Shown here: in pieces, positions 9,741-23,319 of the stretch | Numbering within the stretch: the stretch's first letter is position 1 | Layout: every line of letters starts with the position of its first letter | Assembly: GCA_030522415.1 (NCBI GenBank) | Contig: CM060121.1 | Span: forward strand, 12,480,055 to 12,544,054 | Direction of reading: 5' to 3' | Source of the DNA: Channallabes apus | Taxonomy: Eukaryota > Chordata > Actinopteri > Siluriformes > Clariidae | Length of the DNA stretch: 64,000 nucleotides | Notes under the pieces: generated by a model | What the model was told of the DNA's origin: nothing | Seen by the model: only the letters and a program-made list of their open reading frames with translations | Database searches by the model: none | Position numbers and translations under genes: made by a program

Positions 9741-12700
9741 GACTGCCAGAGCACACTAGCGGTGCTGTCCTGCTCCAGTAGTGCGAGTTGAGGTTTGTGC
9801 TCAAATAGTAGAAAATAAAGAAATGAGCATGAAGAGGCAGAAGAATCCCGGATAACCAAGCTCTCCTCACCAAGCAATGAATCATTAGATGCATATCTTT
9901 ATTCTGGGTTATATAAAACTTTGGAATGTGATGTCATACAGGAGCACCCATGCTGTTAGAAACTATTGGGCAACCATAACTGTACTTTTATTCATTTTAA
10001 TAAACATTTATATTTAAGGCTCAGTTTTTTTCTGACTAGTCTTGTTCTATAAAGTCACAACACTGAAGGAGGACGGAAAAAGGAGTGCTGGCGCGGCCTA
10101 ATCTACTACATGTTGGCCAGGGATCAAGATTTGTACTCTCCCTCTTTAATGTTTCTCACAGTGCGTTCTGTGTGGACTAAATCATTAATAACACAAAGTC
10201 AGAATTACTGTATCAGTTAAAATACACTCAGGTCCGGGACAATCAAAAACCGATCAAGTAGGAACACGTTTTTGGTGAAAGCAATGCAGGACGACTTGAA
10301 AAAATGTCTTGAATTACCTTAGAGTGAATCTTTTTCATTTTTAACCCATATCAGGGTCAGCCACTTTATGTTCAGATAGCTAGAAATAGTAATGTCACAT
10401 AATATTTTCAACAGTATTCAACTTTAACTTCATTAGGAAACATGGAGCTCAATAAATGCATTTTTAAAATGTCACCTTGCAAACAACCAGCTTTTGCAGA
10501 TATTATATCAGATGAATTCCTCCAAAGCAACACAGTGAAAGTATTCTCAAGCCCAAGTGTTAGGGTTAAAGCAAGGTTAAAAAGTAAACTTAAACAAGCA
10601 GTAGATGAAAACCAGATTATAGGTCCAAATCTTTAGACTTACTGCACCAAGAAAAAAAAGAAAAAGAGACCAGACCAGACTTTTATGGTAGTGACCTCAA
10701 GACCAAGACTTCTGTCAGACATCAAACGTTGGGCTCTTTGGATAATGTAAATCAATGGGAGGGCCAGACATTGATGGTGAACTTTAGTATGGAATGTCAC
10801 TGACAAGACTTTCAGTGAGCTCCCTATCCTCAAAAGATAACTATTCTGCATGCATAGAGGCCTTTCTCTGTTTCAGTGAATAGGAGGCAATGACAGCTCC
10901 TGACAAACACCAGGGATGGGGGTGGAAGTATGGCGAGGGTCACTTTGAGGACACCAAAGAGTTGATCAAACTACTCTTCAGGCTTTTGTGCATGTTGATG
11001 GCACTTTATACCCAAGTTTACAAACAGGATTGAACAGTGCAATCCGTCATTTTAAGCACCTCTTTCGTTTATTCTGTCCTTCCAGGAAACTTATTTGAAT
11101 ATAGAGAAAACAGGCAAATCTCCCACCAAAGAGTTCACTGTTAAAACGGCACTATTTCATCTATATATAGCTTTCCATATGACTTTCTTTGGCAGAGTGG
11201 CACACGCCAGGATTTTTGACAGCTGCCAACTGAAAGGAACAAGACCTCAGAACATACAAATAAAATTTGTCAGGTCGTCAAGTGCTTGATGTATGTTAAT
11301 GAAGTGAGGGAAGCTGGGTCGGTGCTGGTTTTAGAATTCACTTTATGCAAAGTGAGCGTGTTTGAGAAAAAGACAAAAGAGGCATCGATACGGATGCAAT
11401 GGGTTTATATCAAAACTTGCACAAGTCGCAATTTTTGTCACTGGAAGTAGGAGTTCAGTGGGGAAATGGATGCTATTGTTTGTTTCTTTTTAAATAACAC
11501 ATAACTTTGCCTTGAACAGTTTTTCTTTTCATGCGAGTAATATACAGAGGAATGCACTATCAAAGGCACTGCATCATGACACCTACTGTATGAGGCAGAC
11601 ATGAGGCTTAGGAAGTGTTGGTCATATGGAAAGCAGTTCCAAAACCAGGTCCAGCTTTGGAATGAGCTGGCTAATACAAAGTGGCTGCATCCACTCAGTG
11701 GTGCTGTTGTATGCGTCTCTGACAAGTCCAAATGATCTCAGGTGAGACTTAAGTTCCAAAGGGAAAGTGCGGTCAAATATACTGATGTCAAACCAATCCA
11801 GTTTTACATTAATATAACACACCAAATATATAAGGTGGCCCAAAAAGTCTGGCTCTGTATGTAATTTTTCTATTAAAAAAATAAATAAATTACAGCAAGC
11901 GCTGAAAATTTGTTCCAGAACTGATAATGTAACATGCAGCGATGATTTCCTTCTCCAGTGCAACAAAAGGGTTCTGGGCCAGATCCTACAGACTAGCTAC
12001 TTCAGCAGTGCAAGCTCTGATTTTATACATTTTATTTTATTGATTTTATAAATATTTTATATCTTCTATTGTTGGGAGCTATCTTGAGTCTGAAATAAAA
12101 AAAGAAAAATATCAAGTTCATGTAATAGAAAATATATTTGTATCCAGCCTGTATATAATAATATTCACTGCTTAGCTAAAATAAGAAAAAACATAATTTC
12201 CGAAGCGTTCATTTAACCAATTTGGAGTGGGCATGGTCTAAATTGGATGGGTTTTCACCTGCTATGCCGAAAAAACATTGAAAAATACTCAACAACTAAA
12301 AACTTTTTTAAACAAGCACTCTATCTTATGTTTAACCTATTCTTCTGTTTAAGCGAGCAGATTTCTTTGTCTTTCCCAAGACAAGAAACAGTTATTTATT
12401 TTCAACAGCCGTTCCCATCAAATAATATTTTATACCATTTTCTTTAGAAGAAACCATTCTACCATTTGTTTAGAAGCCAGAAAGATCTGAAATGTTTGCT
12501 AGACATATCAAAATCTACTACAAAGTAAGAATTTCTTTTTTTTAATACGGACACTCTCTCATTATGATGTACAATAAATATGTACAAAAAATATATGGTT
12601 TTAGAAATATGGCTGGGTTAGGCCACTAGAGCAAACTAAACTAAATATATAAATATAGATATATAGATTTAATTTTATTTATAGGATTAATTGTGTCCTG

Positions 12701-14919
12701 AGAAATACAGGCAGATACTTATCCATCATGCAATATCATTAGGGAGGTGAGACTCCACCATAATTGAGTCTGTCTGGGATTACATGAAGAGACACAGAAG
12801 TATTTGGAGCAGGTTACATCAACAAAGGATATGTGGTTAGATGCACGTGGTTAGATACACAATCTGCCTGCTGAGTTCCTTTAAAAACTGTCTGCAAGAT
12901 TACCTAGAAGAATTGGTGGTCACACCAAATATTGATTTGATTTGGATTTCCCTTGTATTTATTGACTTAATTTGCTAATTTATAAAAAAATAAAATAAAA
13001 TTAACACTACTATTTTTAAAGCATTATTACTTTTCCCCCCACACCTGCCTAAATCTTCATCCACCCATCCATCTATCTACCTATACACAAAATGTTCATG
13101 CATTTATGTGAATGAAATGTCCCTGTGCAGACTGTCCAGGTTAAATGTATAATATCTGGGTATTCACTGCAAATCAGAAATGAGTATGCACAACTGTATG
13201 CTAGTTAGTATGCTAACTTCTTTCCCAGACAAAAACTGAGGAAATATGAAAAAGGATTGGTCAACCTTTACCTAAACCTGAAAATTCTGAGATAGTTTCA
13301 GGCCTTTTTATGTGTTTATGGAGTGAGGAATTCTGCTGAAACCTGACAACCCACAAGCTGTCCTTTCAACTTGACATTTCATCCTGCAACATTTGACTCC
13401 TGATCTACACACACACATGCAGTCTGAAGCTTTCTGGCAACATAAAAAAATACTATAAAAGGTCTTTCCCTCTTATTCATATATGGATTTGTATTAATTG
13501 AATGCACATCTGTTTAAAGAAAAATAACACCTATATTCCCCTATATTCCAGGACAAAAAGGCAAAGGTATACAAGTGAAACTGAATGTGAAATACAGTAT
13601 ACATTTTGAAATTTAAAATTATTTTAAAATGGAATGCTATCGTCTGGAGAATTTGTGCTTCTTTAGCTTGAATCAAACCAAACCCATTAAAATGTTTACC
13701 CTACTCATCTATAGGAGGAGATAATGTAGAAGGTGGATTCTGTCACCTTGCACCATATTTCATCAAACACTTCTAAGGCCTAATTTTTTTTATTCGGCAT
13801 AGCATGCTAGTCCGTGCAGCACTCCATGAGGCTGTTGATGACATTTTATGCCAAGCAGGCACAAAAGGGCCTGGAAGAGACTCTGTGGAAGAACATCTGT
13901 TTGAAGTCTTGGCAGTAAGATTGCTTTTTTTTATGCTGTGGATAGTATTACAAAGACATGTCTTGGAAGATAAACTGGGACTATAGGATGGAAAATAGAG
14001 AGTGGGCCCTTCTGCCTCTCTTTCCACACATATTTACGTGACTGAATACACACGCAGGCATGGAGTGTGCACGATAACCTGGGGAGGGATGGAGACTGGT
14101 ATGCAGGTTTATGAGGTGGGAGTAGATGTGCTTTGCAGGCTTTCATTTTCAACGGAAGGCAGGAGAGTTCTTTCGAAGAAGAGGAGAGCCTCCCTTGTCG
14201 AGCGTTAATACCAGTTCTGGATGTGCGCAGAACTCTGGCAGCTAGTGGTGTCAGAAAACAATAAAAGGAAGCTAAGCTTACGGTTAATGCTAAAGGTCCC
14301 ATTCTTCACACATTATGCAGATGCTATAAGGCAGTCTAACCAATTGAGGGATGACCCTAACTATCTGGTGTCTGGACTATGCTTGCTATAACTCATCCTG
14401 AAAAAGTCAGTGATCTATTAGCGTTCCCTTAGATAAAAGGAATTTTTGGTGCTCCGTGGAGCAGGGAAGGTGCCAATTTTCTGCAGCTGCTCTGAAGCAT
14501 GAGCCAGATTCTTGTTCAGCAGATGCTCTGGTGCTCTTTGTAAAGTCACAAAAAGTGCAAGGTAGCAAGATGCAGCAACAGCAAAGGAAAAAAAAAAGAG
14601 ATGCTCTTTCAACAATATCAACAGATCTTCTAATCTAATAACAGGCTCATTTATTGTGTTCTTGCTGTGTGTTAAGGTCAAAGTGGCCCCGTTATTAACT
14701 GAATGTTCTTCTGAAGCCAGGGCAGGTATTTTTGCCCTAAGGGTGCAGGCTCTTGAAGCTGGTTCCTCAGTAACGTGAGGAATGTACGTGAGTGTATATC
14801 AGTGACTTTGAGCAAGACCTCATCTGGCCCTGTAGGACTGAGTTGTGTGTGTGGGGGGGAGGGGGGGGGGGTTGGGAGTTCGGAGCCTTGGGAGTCCCGG
14901 CGGTTTAAAAAACACGCAC

Positions 14920-15009
14920 CTGTTCCTGGGTCTCCAGTTCCCGGCTCATCAGTTTCTTCTCTGCGGTGCGCAGCTGCCTCTGCAAGCTCTCCACCCGCTC
15001 CTGGAGAGC
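14920..15009 (-). CDS. cep112: CEP112 coiled-coil exon (30 residues)
   Basis: 90 nt, phase 0 at both ends, encoding ALQERVESLQRQLRTAEKKL followed by MSRELETQEQ. Charged and leucine residues are spaced as in a coiled coil, and AEKKL--KELE-QEQ is a CEP112 family signature directly before the IRQEYE block of the next exon. The sense acceptor is TTTCTGAAG (AAG type, weaker than CAG) after a pyrimidine-rich run; the donor is CAG|GTGCGT. The sequence is more GC-rich than the surrounding intron. It sits close to a G-rich stretch on the plus strand (14850-14870), which is C-rich in the transcript just after the donor. Confidence 0.9.
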
Positions 15010-15839
15010 CTTCAGAAAGGGATGGAGAAGTGTAAGAATGAAAGAAAAAAAGAGATTAAAAACAAACAAACATAAAAAAACATCAACACATTATCACTGT
15101 CAGAAAACTTCAATCTGGTTGGTAGTAATATACAGCAAATCTGTCACAAAATGGCACTGGGCAATAAGGGTCTCCAGAGAAACACGCATGTCTGCCTTTC
15201 TTCTCAGCAACAAAAATCTGAAATGCATTTTAAGAAATATGACTCATTTTTTCTACTGTGAGGCCACGTAACAGCAGAAGAGATCAAGGATTCTTCTCCA
15301 GCACTAACGCCTACAATCGACAGCAACAGAAAGAGAGAGCGTGGTTCCCGCCTGGTACACTGAACCAGATGTTTCCCGCACACATCTGTACTCTTCGTTC
15401 TAGGGAAGCAATAACATGCGGGTCCACATGGAGAGGGCCCTGTGCTGAAAGGGGCCTGGGGACGGATGCTTCTTGTCCATTGTGGAAAAGGGAATATGCT
15501 TGGAATTGAAATGTCTCATACAGCATTAAAAGCAATGGTGTGTTTGTGTTGTTTAAGTTTTAGCAGGATTCCTAAGCATCAAATGTTAGTTTGTAAAAGT
15601 ATCAACATTTACATTGATAAGTATCAGTTGTAAAAAAAAAAAAGTAAAAAAAAAAAAAAAAAGGGCATTTTTAACCAAATTAGAAATTGATTTATGTTAA
15701 TACCAAAAACTGTTCAGAATAGTACATAAGTATGCCATTTAAAACATAGCTGTATTCTTTTCAATCTGTTGCTGGCACACGGCTAATGCTCTCATACCAT
15801 ACGTGCACAGCTGATGTGCCGAATGAATGCACCCTTCTT

Positions 15840-16030
15840 GTACAGGTGTACAAGTACACAAGTGTTTTACTTTAGTGAAAGTAGAGATCGCCTAGGTAAA
15901 ACATTACTACAGTAAAAGTAGACGTCTACATTTCTACTTGCATAAAGGAACATAAATAATTGCCTTAAAATGTACCTGACTATCAGAAGTAAAAGTACTG
16001 TGATTTATTAACACTCTTACGTAAGACTAT
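15840..16030. repeat. Diverged dispersed repeat ('AAGTAAAAGTA' family)
   Basis: Contains repeated motifs of the form TTTACTTNAGTNAAAGTA, including 'ACAGTAAAAGTAGACGTC' and 'CAGAAGTAAAAGTACTG'. The same motif set is denser at 62670-62825. It resembles a short DNA-transposon-derived repeat common in fish genomes. Boundaries are uncertain. Confidence 0.45.
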
Positions 16031-19000
16031 TATTTTCGTGATTACACTCTTGCTTAATCTACTCATTCAAAAGGCTCTTATGCCACTCGGGGGACAGATC
16101 TGTTAATATATGGTTATTAAATGAGTCTAACACTGATAAACATTATGATGAGCAATCAGCGCGCAGGTGAGTAATTTTTGTTAGAGAAATTTGAAAGGCT
16201 TTGAGAACAGGCAAATTTTTTCTTTTAAATTCATTTTTTCTTTTTTAAAGCGTAATACTTTACACATTGCTATCATGGTTTTCTCCCCGTTAGATGAATA
16301 TAAATGAATGTGTCACGTGTTTGATATATAAGAGGTACAGTATACAGAAACACTGGATTGTTTGATAGATTAACAGCACATGGAAACTCAATTTGAGAAA
16401 ATAATAATCTATGTTGGTTAAAGCAAAAACTATCAGTGTGTTGGTATTATGCAGTGCTTGCAAAACTAGTCCAAATATATTTTACTTACATAGCTCGCTA
16501 ATAGAAATCAATAAAACTTCAAGTGATTCCTAGCTACGTAACTAGCCATGTAATCTGCAATGATCGATTAATTTAAAATGCACTCAAGACAAAGAAATTG
16601 CTGCTAAAATCAAATCAGCCAAAATAAGTGAAGTGCCATATCCCAAATTGTAATTTTTTAAAAATTATACATATAAAACAATGACAGATGTGGGATAAAG
16701 TCATGGAGTAGAAATGATATCTCTGTGGCTCGCAAATATCTACCGCTGACAGTTTATCTTCTTTCTTTTCACATTGCTGGTTCTCATGAGCAGGGCAATA
16801 TGCCTTCCTGATGGCAAGTTCCAGAAGTGTGATACAGTGTTGGTGTCGCTCTGCTTCCTGGAAACCTGCTGGCAGTCATCAGTGGGAATCCTTTCATGTG
16901 GCTTTTCACTGGACTGATGAAGTGAGCCAGCTCAAGTTTGAGAGATGACACAAGAATGGTTCTTTCCTTATCTTAAAGAAGGACATCATCCTCAGCCTGC
17001 AGAAACATGACGTTCGAATGATTCACCTGCCGTACATGTAGGTCATTTAAGTACTATTCAGAATGTCGAGAGACATCAACAAGACTGACAGCAGCTTTAA
17101 AAATGGACTTGGCGCACTTTGCTTGTTACAGACCCAGGTCTTATCTGGTTGTGTTGGGTTCTGGTCAGCACCGACTAGTTCTGTACATTATTAACCACTA
17201 ATATGAGCCTGTATTTGCTTGGTGGTCATGGATACTGATTCCTCTTTCCCGAAACTTTCCAGACGGACCAAGGGAAAGGTGCTGCAGCCGTGCAGCTGTT
17301 GTTCTTCTCGGCGTGAACAGGGAATTTGCTATGGAGGATCTCTCCAAACAGGGTCCAGATGGCTAAGGCGATATGGTTTTTATCAGCCCGCCAGTGTGGG
17401 ATCGATCTCAACAAGCAGCAAATGGGGAAGGTTCATTTTCCCGGAGGGGGTGTCTGCGTGTATATACTGTAGTAGAGAGAAAAAAGGAGAAAGAAATAGA
17501 CAGAGAGAGATACAGAGAGACGGAGAGGCTGTGGTTATGTGCAGTATTCTCACTTGTTTTCCAAAAGGTTGCTTTCTTTAACAAGTGTTTCTTCTGTGAA
17601 GACTAGTGCAACAAACACACAATATATATTACACCTGTACAGACCTGCAGGAATGCTAAGATGCAAGTGATGAGATTTAAAAGACTCCAGACACCCCCCC
17701 CCCCTTGCATACGCGCACGCATCCACCCACACCCACCCAAAACACACTCCCCCCCCCCAAGTAATGCTTACATACACCAACACACAAAAAGGTGAGATCT
17801 GAGTAGCCACTCCTGGGTGGTCCTTCTGTAAAGATAAGGCAAGTATGTTTCCCTCGGGTAAAAACAGAAGGAAAGAAAAAAAACAGGGGGGGGAGCGAAG
17901 ACTCTCAGGTCCCCTTTAAAGTGTAGTGTACGTTTTGTTAGCACCATCTCTTTATGTGGAATTTCTATTTGTAGGATGGATTCTCTAAAAAATGTCCTTT
18001 AGATCCCTTAATGACAACAAGATCCCTTAATGGCAATGAGTAAGGCTACTTCAAAACTATGGTAAACTCTCTCACACACACACAAGGAAACTCAAATCCA
18101 GGCGTAGGCCTACTGTTGCTAGGCTCTTGTAATCAGGGTTGGGATGATTGTTAAAAGTAGAAGTACTGTAGATTTAACGGTGCCCCTTCACACACCCACA
18201 ACCTACACCCTTGCATGCACACATTAACACGATTCGGTATATGAACTTCTCTAGATCTGTTCACCTGTTATACTGCGGTACCACCAATGTCAAGCTGTTG
18301 TTTTTCTTTCTTTCTTTTTTTTTTTTTTTAAATAGTGATAGGGCACTTGATGAAAGTATGTCACTCAAAGGTCAAATGTGAAGCCAGTTCAGTGCTATTC
18401 CATGCAGCTACTGCAACAACAGCTGTATGTCGCTAAAGACAGCTGCAATGTCTGATGTTTGCATTTGCCAAATGACAAAGGACGGGTGTAAGGAGTCTAA
18501 GAGCGTGAAAGAAAGAGAAAGAAACAGCGAAAGAGGTGGAGGGTGCTGGAAGAGATTTAAAGGTTTGCTCCGTTTCTCTCATAGCACAGCTGGATATAAA
18601 GGAGGGATTGGGTTTGTCTGTCTTTAAAGCTTTCTTTCTTCCTTCCCTCCTTGCTCTCTTTTTGTTTTGTTCTCTGCGGTGGCTCTGGTGCCGTGAAGGC
18701 CGCTTACATGCCTTGCCTTTCAAACAATAACAGTTCAATACCCCCCCTCCTCCTCCTCCTCTTCCCGGCTTCTCCCGCCAAGGCCTGTGCATGCCAGCAT
18801 GTCCTTTAGAAATCCTTGAACAGACTTAAAACACAAAAGACAGTTTGTGGCAAAAGAGAGAGGGGGGGGGGGGTGTTGGACCGTCCATGTACAGTGTGAT
18901 ATAATTAAAGCAGACCTGATGCTGTAAAGCTCTGCACCAGAAAAAAAAGAAGTACTAGAGGAAACTAATTTCTGGCTTCACTGTGCTATACTTGAGCCAG

Positions 19001-21189
19001 CATGTAGCACAGAACTCAGTTTAAAGAAAAGAGAGAAAAAAAACTTTGAATTAATAAGAAAAAGGACAAAAATGGGAAGGTGTGGTGGTTAGTACAAGTG
19101 TTAAGTGACAGTAGAAATGAACGAAACAGGCTGCACGGTGTGCTATTGTCCTACTAAAACAGAGGAAGAGAGTGACAAGAGGCTTTTTTAAAGGTTTTCT
19201 AAAGCAGGATGCTAGAATGTTTTTTTGGTGCTGCTTCCTGTGAAGTTGGAAACGCAGACACATTTTTGTTGCTGGGAATCACCTTAAACGTTCATCGATC
19301 AACGATTATCTTTTTCCCACACCCCCACATCACACATGGCAGACTCGTATCATTGTGGAGAACATAGCTGTTATTCACTAGCATCTGAAGTACAAGCAAT
19401 TTGTTTTTGAGACTGAAAAATAACTGAAAGAATGCTCATGAGACATTATCTGCTGTTACATGCTGTTCATAGTATGAGCTGACTTTAGTGCTGATTCCTT
19501 GAAGTCCCTCAAAGGTCATGTTTATCCAATAAACGTCTGGGTGACGTTACGAGTCGTGGATTTACATAAATTATAAGCAATCGAATAAGTTCGTAGAGTT
19601 GTAATGATGCACTATATGACATTGTATATTGTGATACAAGGCTCCTGATTTAAAACATCTGTGCATCAACAATATGTTCTTCATAAAATACAATGTGTCT
19701 TATATGTGAGGTGTAAAAAAAACTTAAAAAAAAAAAAAAAAAAAAAACTGAATCTAGCCCACGCTCTTTCCTTTGAAAAAGTGCTAAATGTATTTCGATC
19801 AGGACAGGCAACATCAGGTTAAAAAGAAAAAACGAAGCACGATTCTCCAAAGCACGCAGTTTTCCCTGAGCTAAAACACCAGCACACTAGTAGCAATGGC
19901 TATGTTTGATGTGAACATGAACTGAAGCTCTTGACCTTTTCTTTCTTTTAACATCTATGAGTCAAAAAGCTCAAAAAGTCCTCTTCAGGCCAATACAGTC
20001 TGAACTGGAGCTTTTCAGTATTTCACTACATGCAATAGTAGCCTGCGTTTGATTGGATCTGACAAGTAAGTATTTTTTGCATATAAACCATGATTATAAA
20101 AGTTTGTATAATCATATGTATAGATAACAGTCTTATTCATTCATTCATCTTCTATACCGCTTTATCTATAACAGTCTTAATTATTCACTATTTTTACACA
20201 GCTCAAACAGTTTTCCATCTGCTTCAAACGACGGCATAGTGAGGGCGCCCATTTAAACGATGGAACAAATCAGTGAATGAATCAGAATTAATTATTTCAC
20301 TGAATGGAACCAGAGTCATTGAAAAGACTAAAAAACATAGATTCTTCAGCTACATTCTGTTCTACGATGTGCATTAAAGGTACCTCATACGCCCTGTTGA
20401 GGGAATGTCGATTGAGGGAACTTCACCTGGCAAAATTCCTACATTAGGAACTCCCTGGAACCTCACCAAGTCAGGCATAACTTCCTCAGTGCATTACCAG
20501 GATAATAACATTAACATGGATACCTGATATTGCTATTCACAGGACTGAAAAAAAAAAAAGTTTTTTATATATATATATATATAAATTGTGGACATTCCTA
20601 AAGATTCTTAAAGTGATTAATAAAAAGATTAATTGCATATTAAGAGCTTATGTAATAATACATAAATGTCAGTGTCAATGCATGTGTGTGTAATATTATT
20701 TAGTCTGGGTCCCAAATTGTTTTTGTTCTCCAACAAAAAAAATTGCTCCCAGTAGTGATGATCCACTATTCATTTGCTCACCATACAGTTCACAGATCCT
20801 TTTTGAACTAAGCAGTTTTGCTCCCTATGGTTTATTGTCTTACTTAACCTAACCTGGATGAATACAGTACCCTGTGAAGTCCACTTTATAAGAAACTACT
20901 AGCCAAACTTAATTAAACAATCAGTTGTGATATTTGCGGAGTAAGCTTAGTTAACTGACAATGATTAATCGCACTCCATGTAGTGTAATTATATCATATT
21001 TCTGTGAGTTCATATTTAGTTCATATTTCAATTAAAAATCATTATTCTGATTCAAAGGTATAGGAAACGCAGGCCTACCTACACATGTATGGTGTGAAAA
21101 TAAGTAATATAATTCAAGAAGAAAAAGTGAAATTTTCTTCCATTATAATTTTCTTCCATGAAATGCATCCATTATGTATACTGTACTGA

Positions 21190-21690
21190 TTATCCTGTGT
21201 ATTGTCCCAGACGGCCTGGAGCCTAGTGCAGGGAACTTGGGGCACAAGGCAGAGCACACCAAAGCATCGTAGTGAACGAGCACACACACTCACACACCCA
21301 ATCATACCCTACAAGAAATTTGCAAATGGCAACCAACCCACAGGGCCAGGGGTAGCTCAGTGGTTAAGGCATTGGACTACGGTTCAGAAGATCCCAGGTT
21401 CAAATCCCACAACCACCAAGTTGCCACTGTTGGGCCCTTGAGCAAGGCCCTTAACCCTCAACTGCTCAGATGTGTAATGAGATAAGAATGTAAGTCGCTC
21501 TGGATAAGAGCGTCTGCCAAAATGCCTAAATGTAAATGTAGACTGCCTGTCTATGGACTGTGGGAGGAAACTGAAATATCTGGAGGAAACCCACCAAGCT
21601 CAGGGAGAACATGCGAACTCTGCACACAATAACTGAAGGCAAGCTTTTACCCACAAACCCTGAAAGCTGTGAAGCAACAGAGCTAACCAT
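21190..21690 (+). repeat. Dispersed fish repeat interrupted by a SINE
   Basis: The left part (21190-21345) matches the common repeat's 'GCCTGGAGCC...GGGGCACAAGGC...CACACAC' section. The right part (21541-21690) continues with GGACTGTGGGAGGAAAC and AGGGAGAACATGCGAACTC. The two halves read as one repeat split by the SINE at 21346-21540, so the SINE is younger than its host repeat. Confidence 0.7.
21346..21540 (+). mobile_element. tRNA-derived SINE, well preserved
   Basis: A-box TAGCTCAGTGG at 21353-21363 and B-box GGTTCAAATCC at 21397-21407 form an internal RNA polymerase III promoter of tRNA type. A body follows with TGGGCCCTTGAGCAAGGCCC, and then a tail with CTCTGGATAAGAGCGTCTGC and AAATGTAAATG. 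This tail is shared by V-SINE/HE1-like fish SINEs and is thought to be recognised by a partner LINE. The element is non-coding. Confidence 0.85.
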
Positions 21691-23030
21691 CAAGACAATT
21701 ACTAAAGCTAAATTACTAAAGTAAATGAACAATAACTATAAAAGTATGGCTAAATAAACTGATTAAATAATCAAGATTATTCTTTCTGTTAAACTTTTTG
21801 CATAAGGCTGTGTCTTATTATGCAGGACTAACGTAACTTTGTGTTTTTATATGTTTGTGTATGTGTGGTGTTTGCCAGAGATTTACTTCACTTGCTGAGC
21901 AATGCTGCATTTACTACAGTACATCACCCACAGTAGCAATTACACTAGATCCATCTCTCTGCTCTCTTGTGAAGGTTTGAGTTGGGGGGCAGGTAGCCTT
22001 TTCTTTTCCCAAATCTATGAGTCAGAGCTGCAGTGCATGTCAGGACGCATTTTCAGCTCCGGCATGCTTGAACCAGAGTCCGTCTTCCCACAGCTCCTCA
22101 CTACTACTGCCTAAAGGAAGCTGAATGTGACCTGAACCCAGTCAGCTAGCAGACATGTGGGAACCATCAGGTTACTGAGACTCCTAGTGAATCATACTCA
22201 TAGTTTACAGTGAACTGAGAAGAAGAATATCAGCATGTGAGATAAAGAAGGAGGTCTAAGGAAAAAAAGGAAAAAGGTAGAAAGAGCATACCCATCACAT
22301 GGTAATGAAAGAACCTTACAAAAGAAAGCAGATGATTGAGTCGAAGTGTTTGAACATCCAGGCACATATAAAGGAACTCGTACCAGCAAAGTGTTGGGAA
22401 AAGATTGGAAGTTTGAATAATGCAAAACAAAGGGACATTATCAACATACCTATATTTGTAATGACCAGATTTTCTGTTATTTATACTTGTAGCATTTGTT
22501 CTAGGAAAAATCATTTCAATATAAGATCATAAGCCAGGAAATGATGAATAATAATTCCTTTATACAATGTATTTGATAGAATTTAGGTTTTAAATACTTG
22601 AGAATCGTTTCTCATTGTTGGTGATTAGTGGCTCATAAAAATCACCAAGAATGGCTTCTTACTTCGTGCTTCAACTACTTCCATTCTTAATTGTCCAATC
22701 AAACTGGATGTACTAGACTTTCCTCCTGCTACCAGTGTTTTCTATGCCCACTTGTTTCTGTATCCACCTCCTGTCAACTATTTAAAGCCAAGTAGCCATT
22801 TCCACTGAAATTTTAAAGGAATAATCCAGTGGAACAGAGTTCTACTGTCCACTTGTATATATTTACTGGCCCGAAAAACAATTAGCATTATAACGATTAT
22901 TAGTATTAATCATTCTATCAGAGATACCTGATTCATTTACTTCTTAGAACTTATGAAAGGTCATTCTTGCTTCTTCAGAGTGCATCTTTTTCCAGTAAGC
23001 ACTGCTAAGGCAATGCTGGGGAATGATTAA

Positions 23031-23057
23031 AAATAAATAAATAAATAAATAAATAAA
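23031..23057. repeat. (AAAT)n microsatellite
   Basis: Six to seven tandem AAAT units. Confidence 0.9.
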
Positions 23058-23319
23058 AACACTTGCAAATAAGCACTATCTGCCTCTTTTGCTCGTGTGA
23101 GTCCACAGATGCCCATTATTGGCTAGTGTCAAAATGACAGACATGAGAGTGTTGGTATGCCATAATAGAGCATGGGCACTGATCTGTAGACTCCCAGCTA
23201 CTGATGGTTATAGCATCACCCAGGAATTAAAAGAAAAGAAAGATTTTGACTGTACATTGGTCAGTATTCTCTCTTTTAATAATATCTTTATGTTCCATAC
23301 ATTGGAGGACCAGAAGTCT

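Larger units (their letters stand above)
8361..14919 (-). other. CEP112 intron (6,559 bp)
   Basis: Runs from donor CAG|GTGCGT at 14919 to acceptor CAACAG at 8361. Contents: the palindrome at 8614-8638, GA-rich runs near 8745-8785, a 14 nt G run at 8941-8954, an unexplained antisense open frame at 9375-9740, and near 11830-11865 a sequence ('GGTGGCCCAAAAAGTCTGGC') like one end of a mariner-type inverted repeat whose partner I do not find. The rest is AT-rich with no recognisable gene. Confidence 0.75.

Noticed and set aside
11830..11870. Mariner-like terminus 'GGTGGCCCAAAAAGTCTGGC'
   Set aside because: No inverted partner or target duplication found nearby, so an element cannot be defined.
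17219..17606. 120-codon plus-strand open frame near 17.2-17.6 kb
   Set aside because: Composition drifts into a GA-rich simple repeat (REREIQRDGE), with no splice or family evidence.
21353..21407. tRNA gene
   Set aside because: A- and B-boxes are present but no cloverleaf acceptor stem closes. The downstream body and tail identify a SINE.
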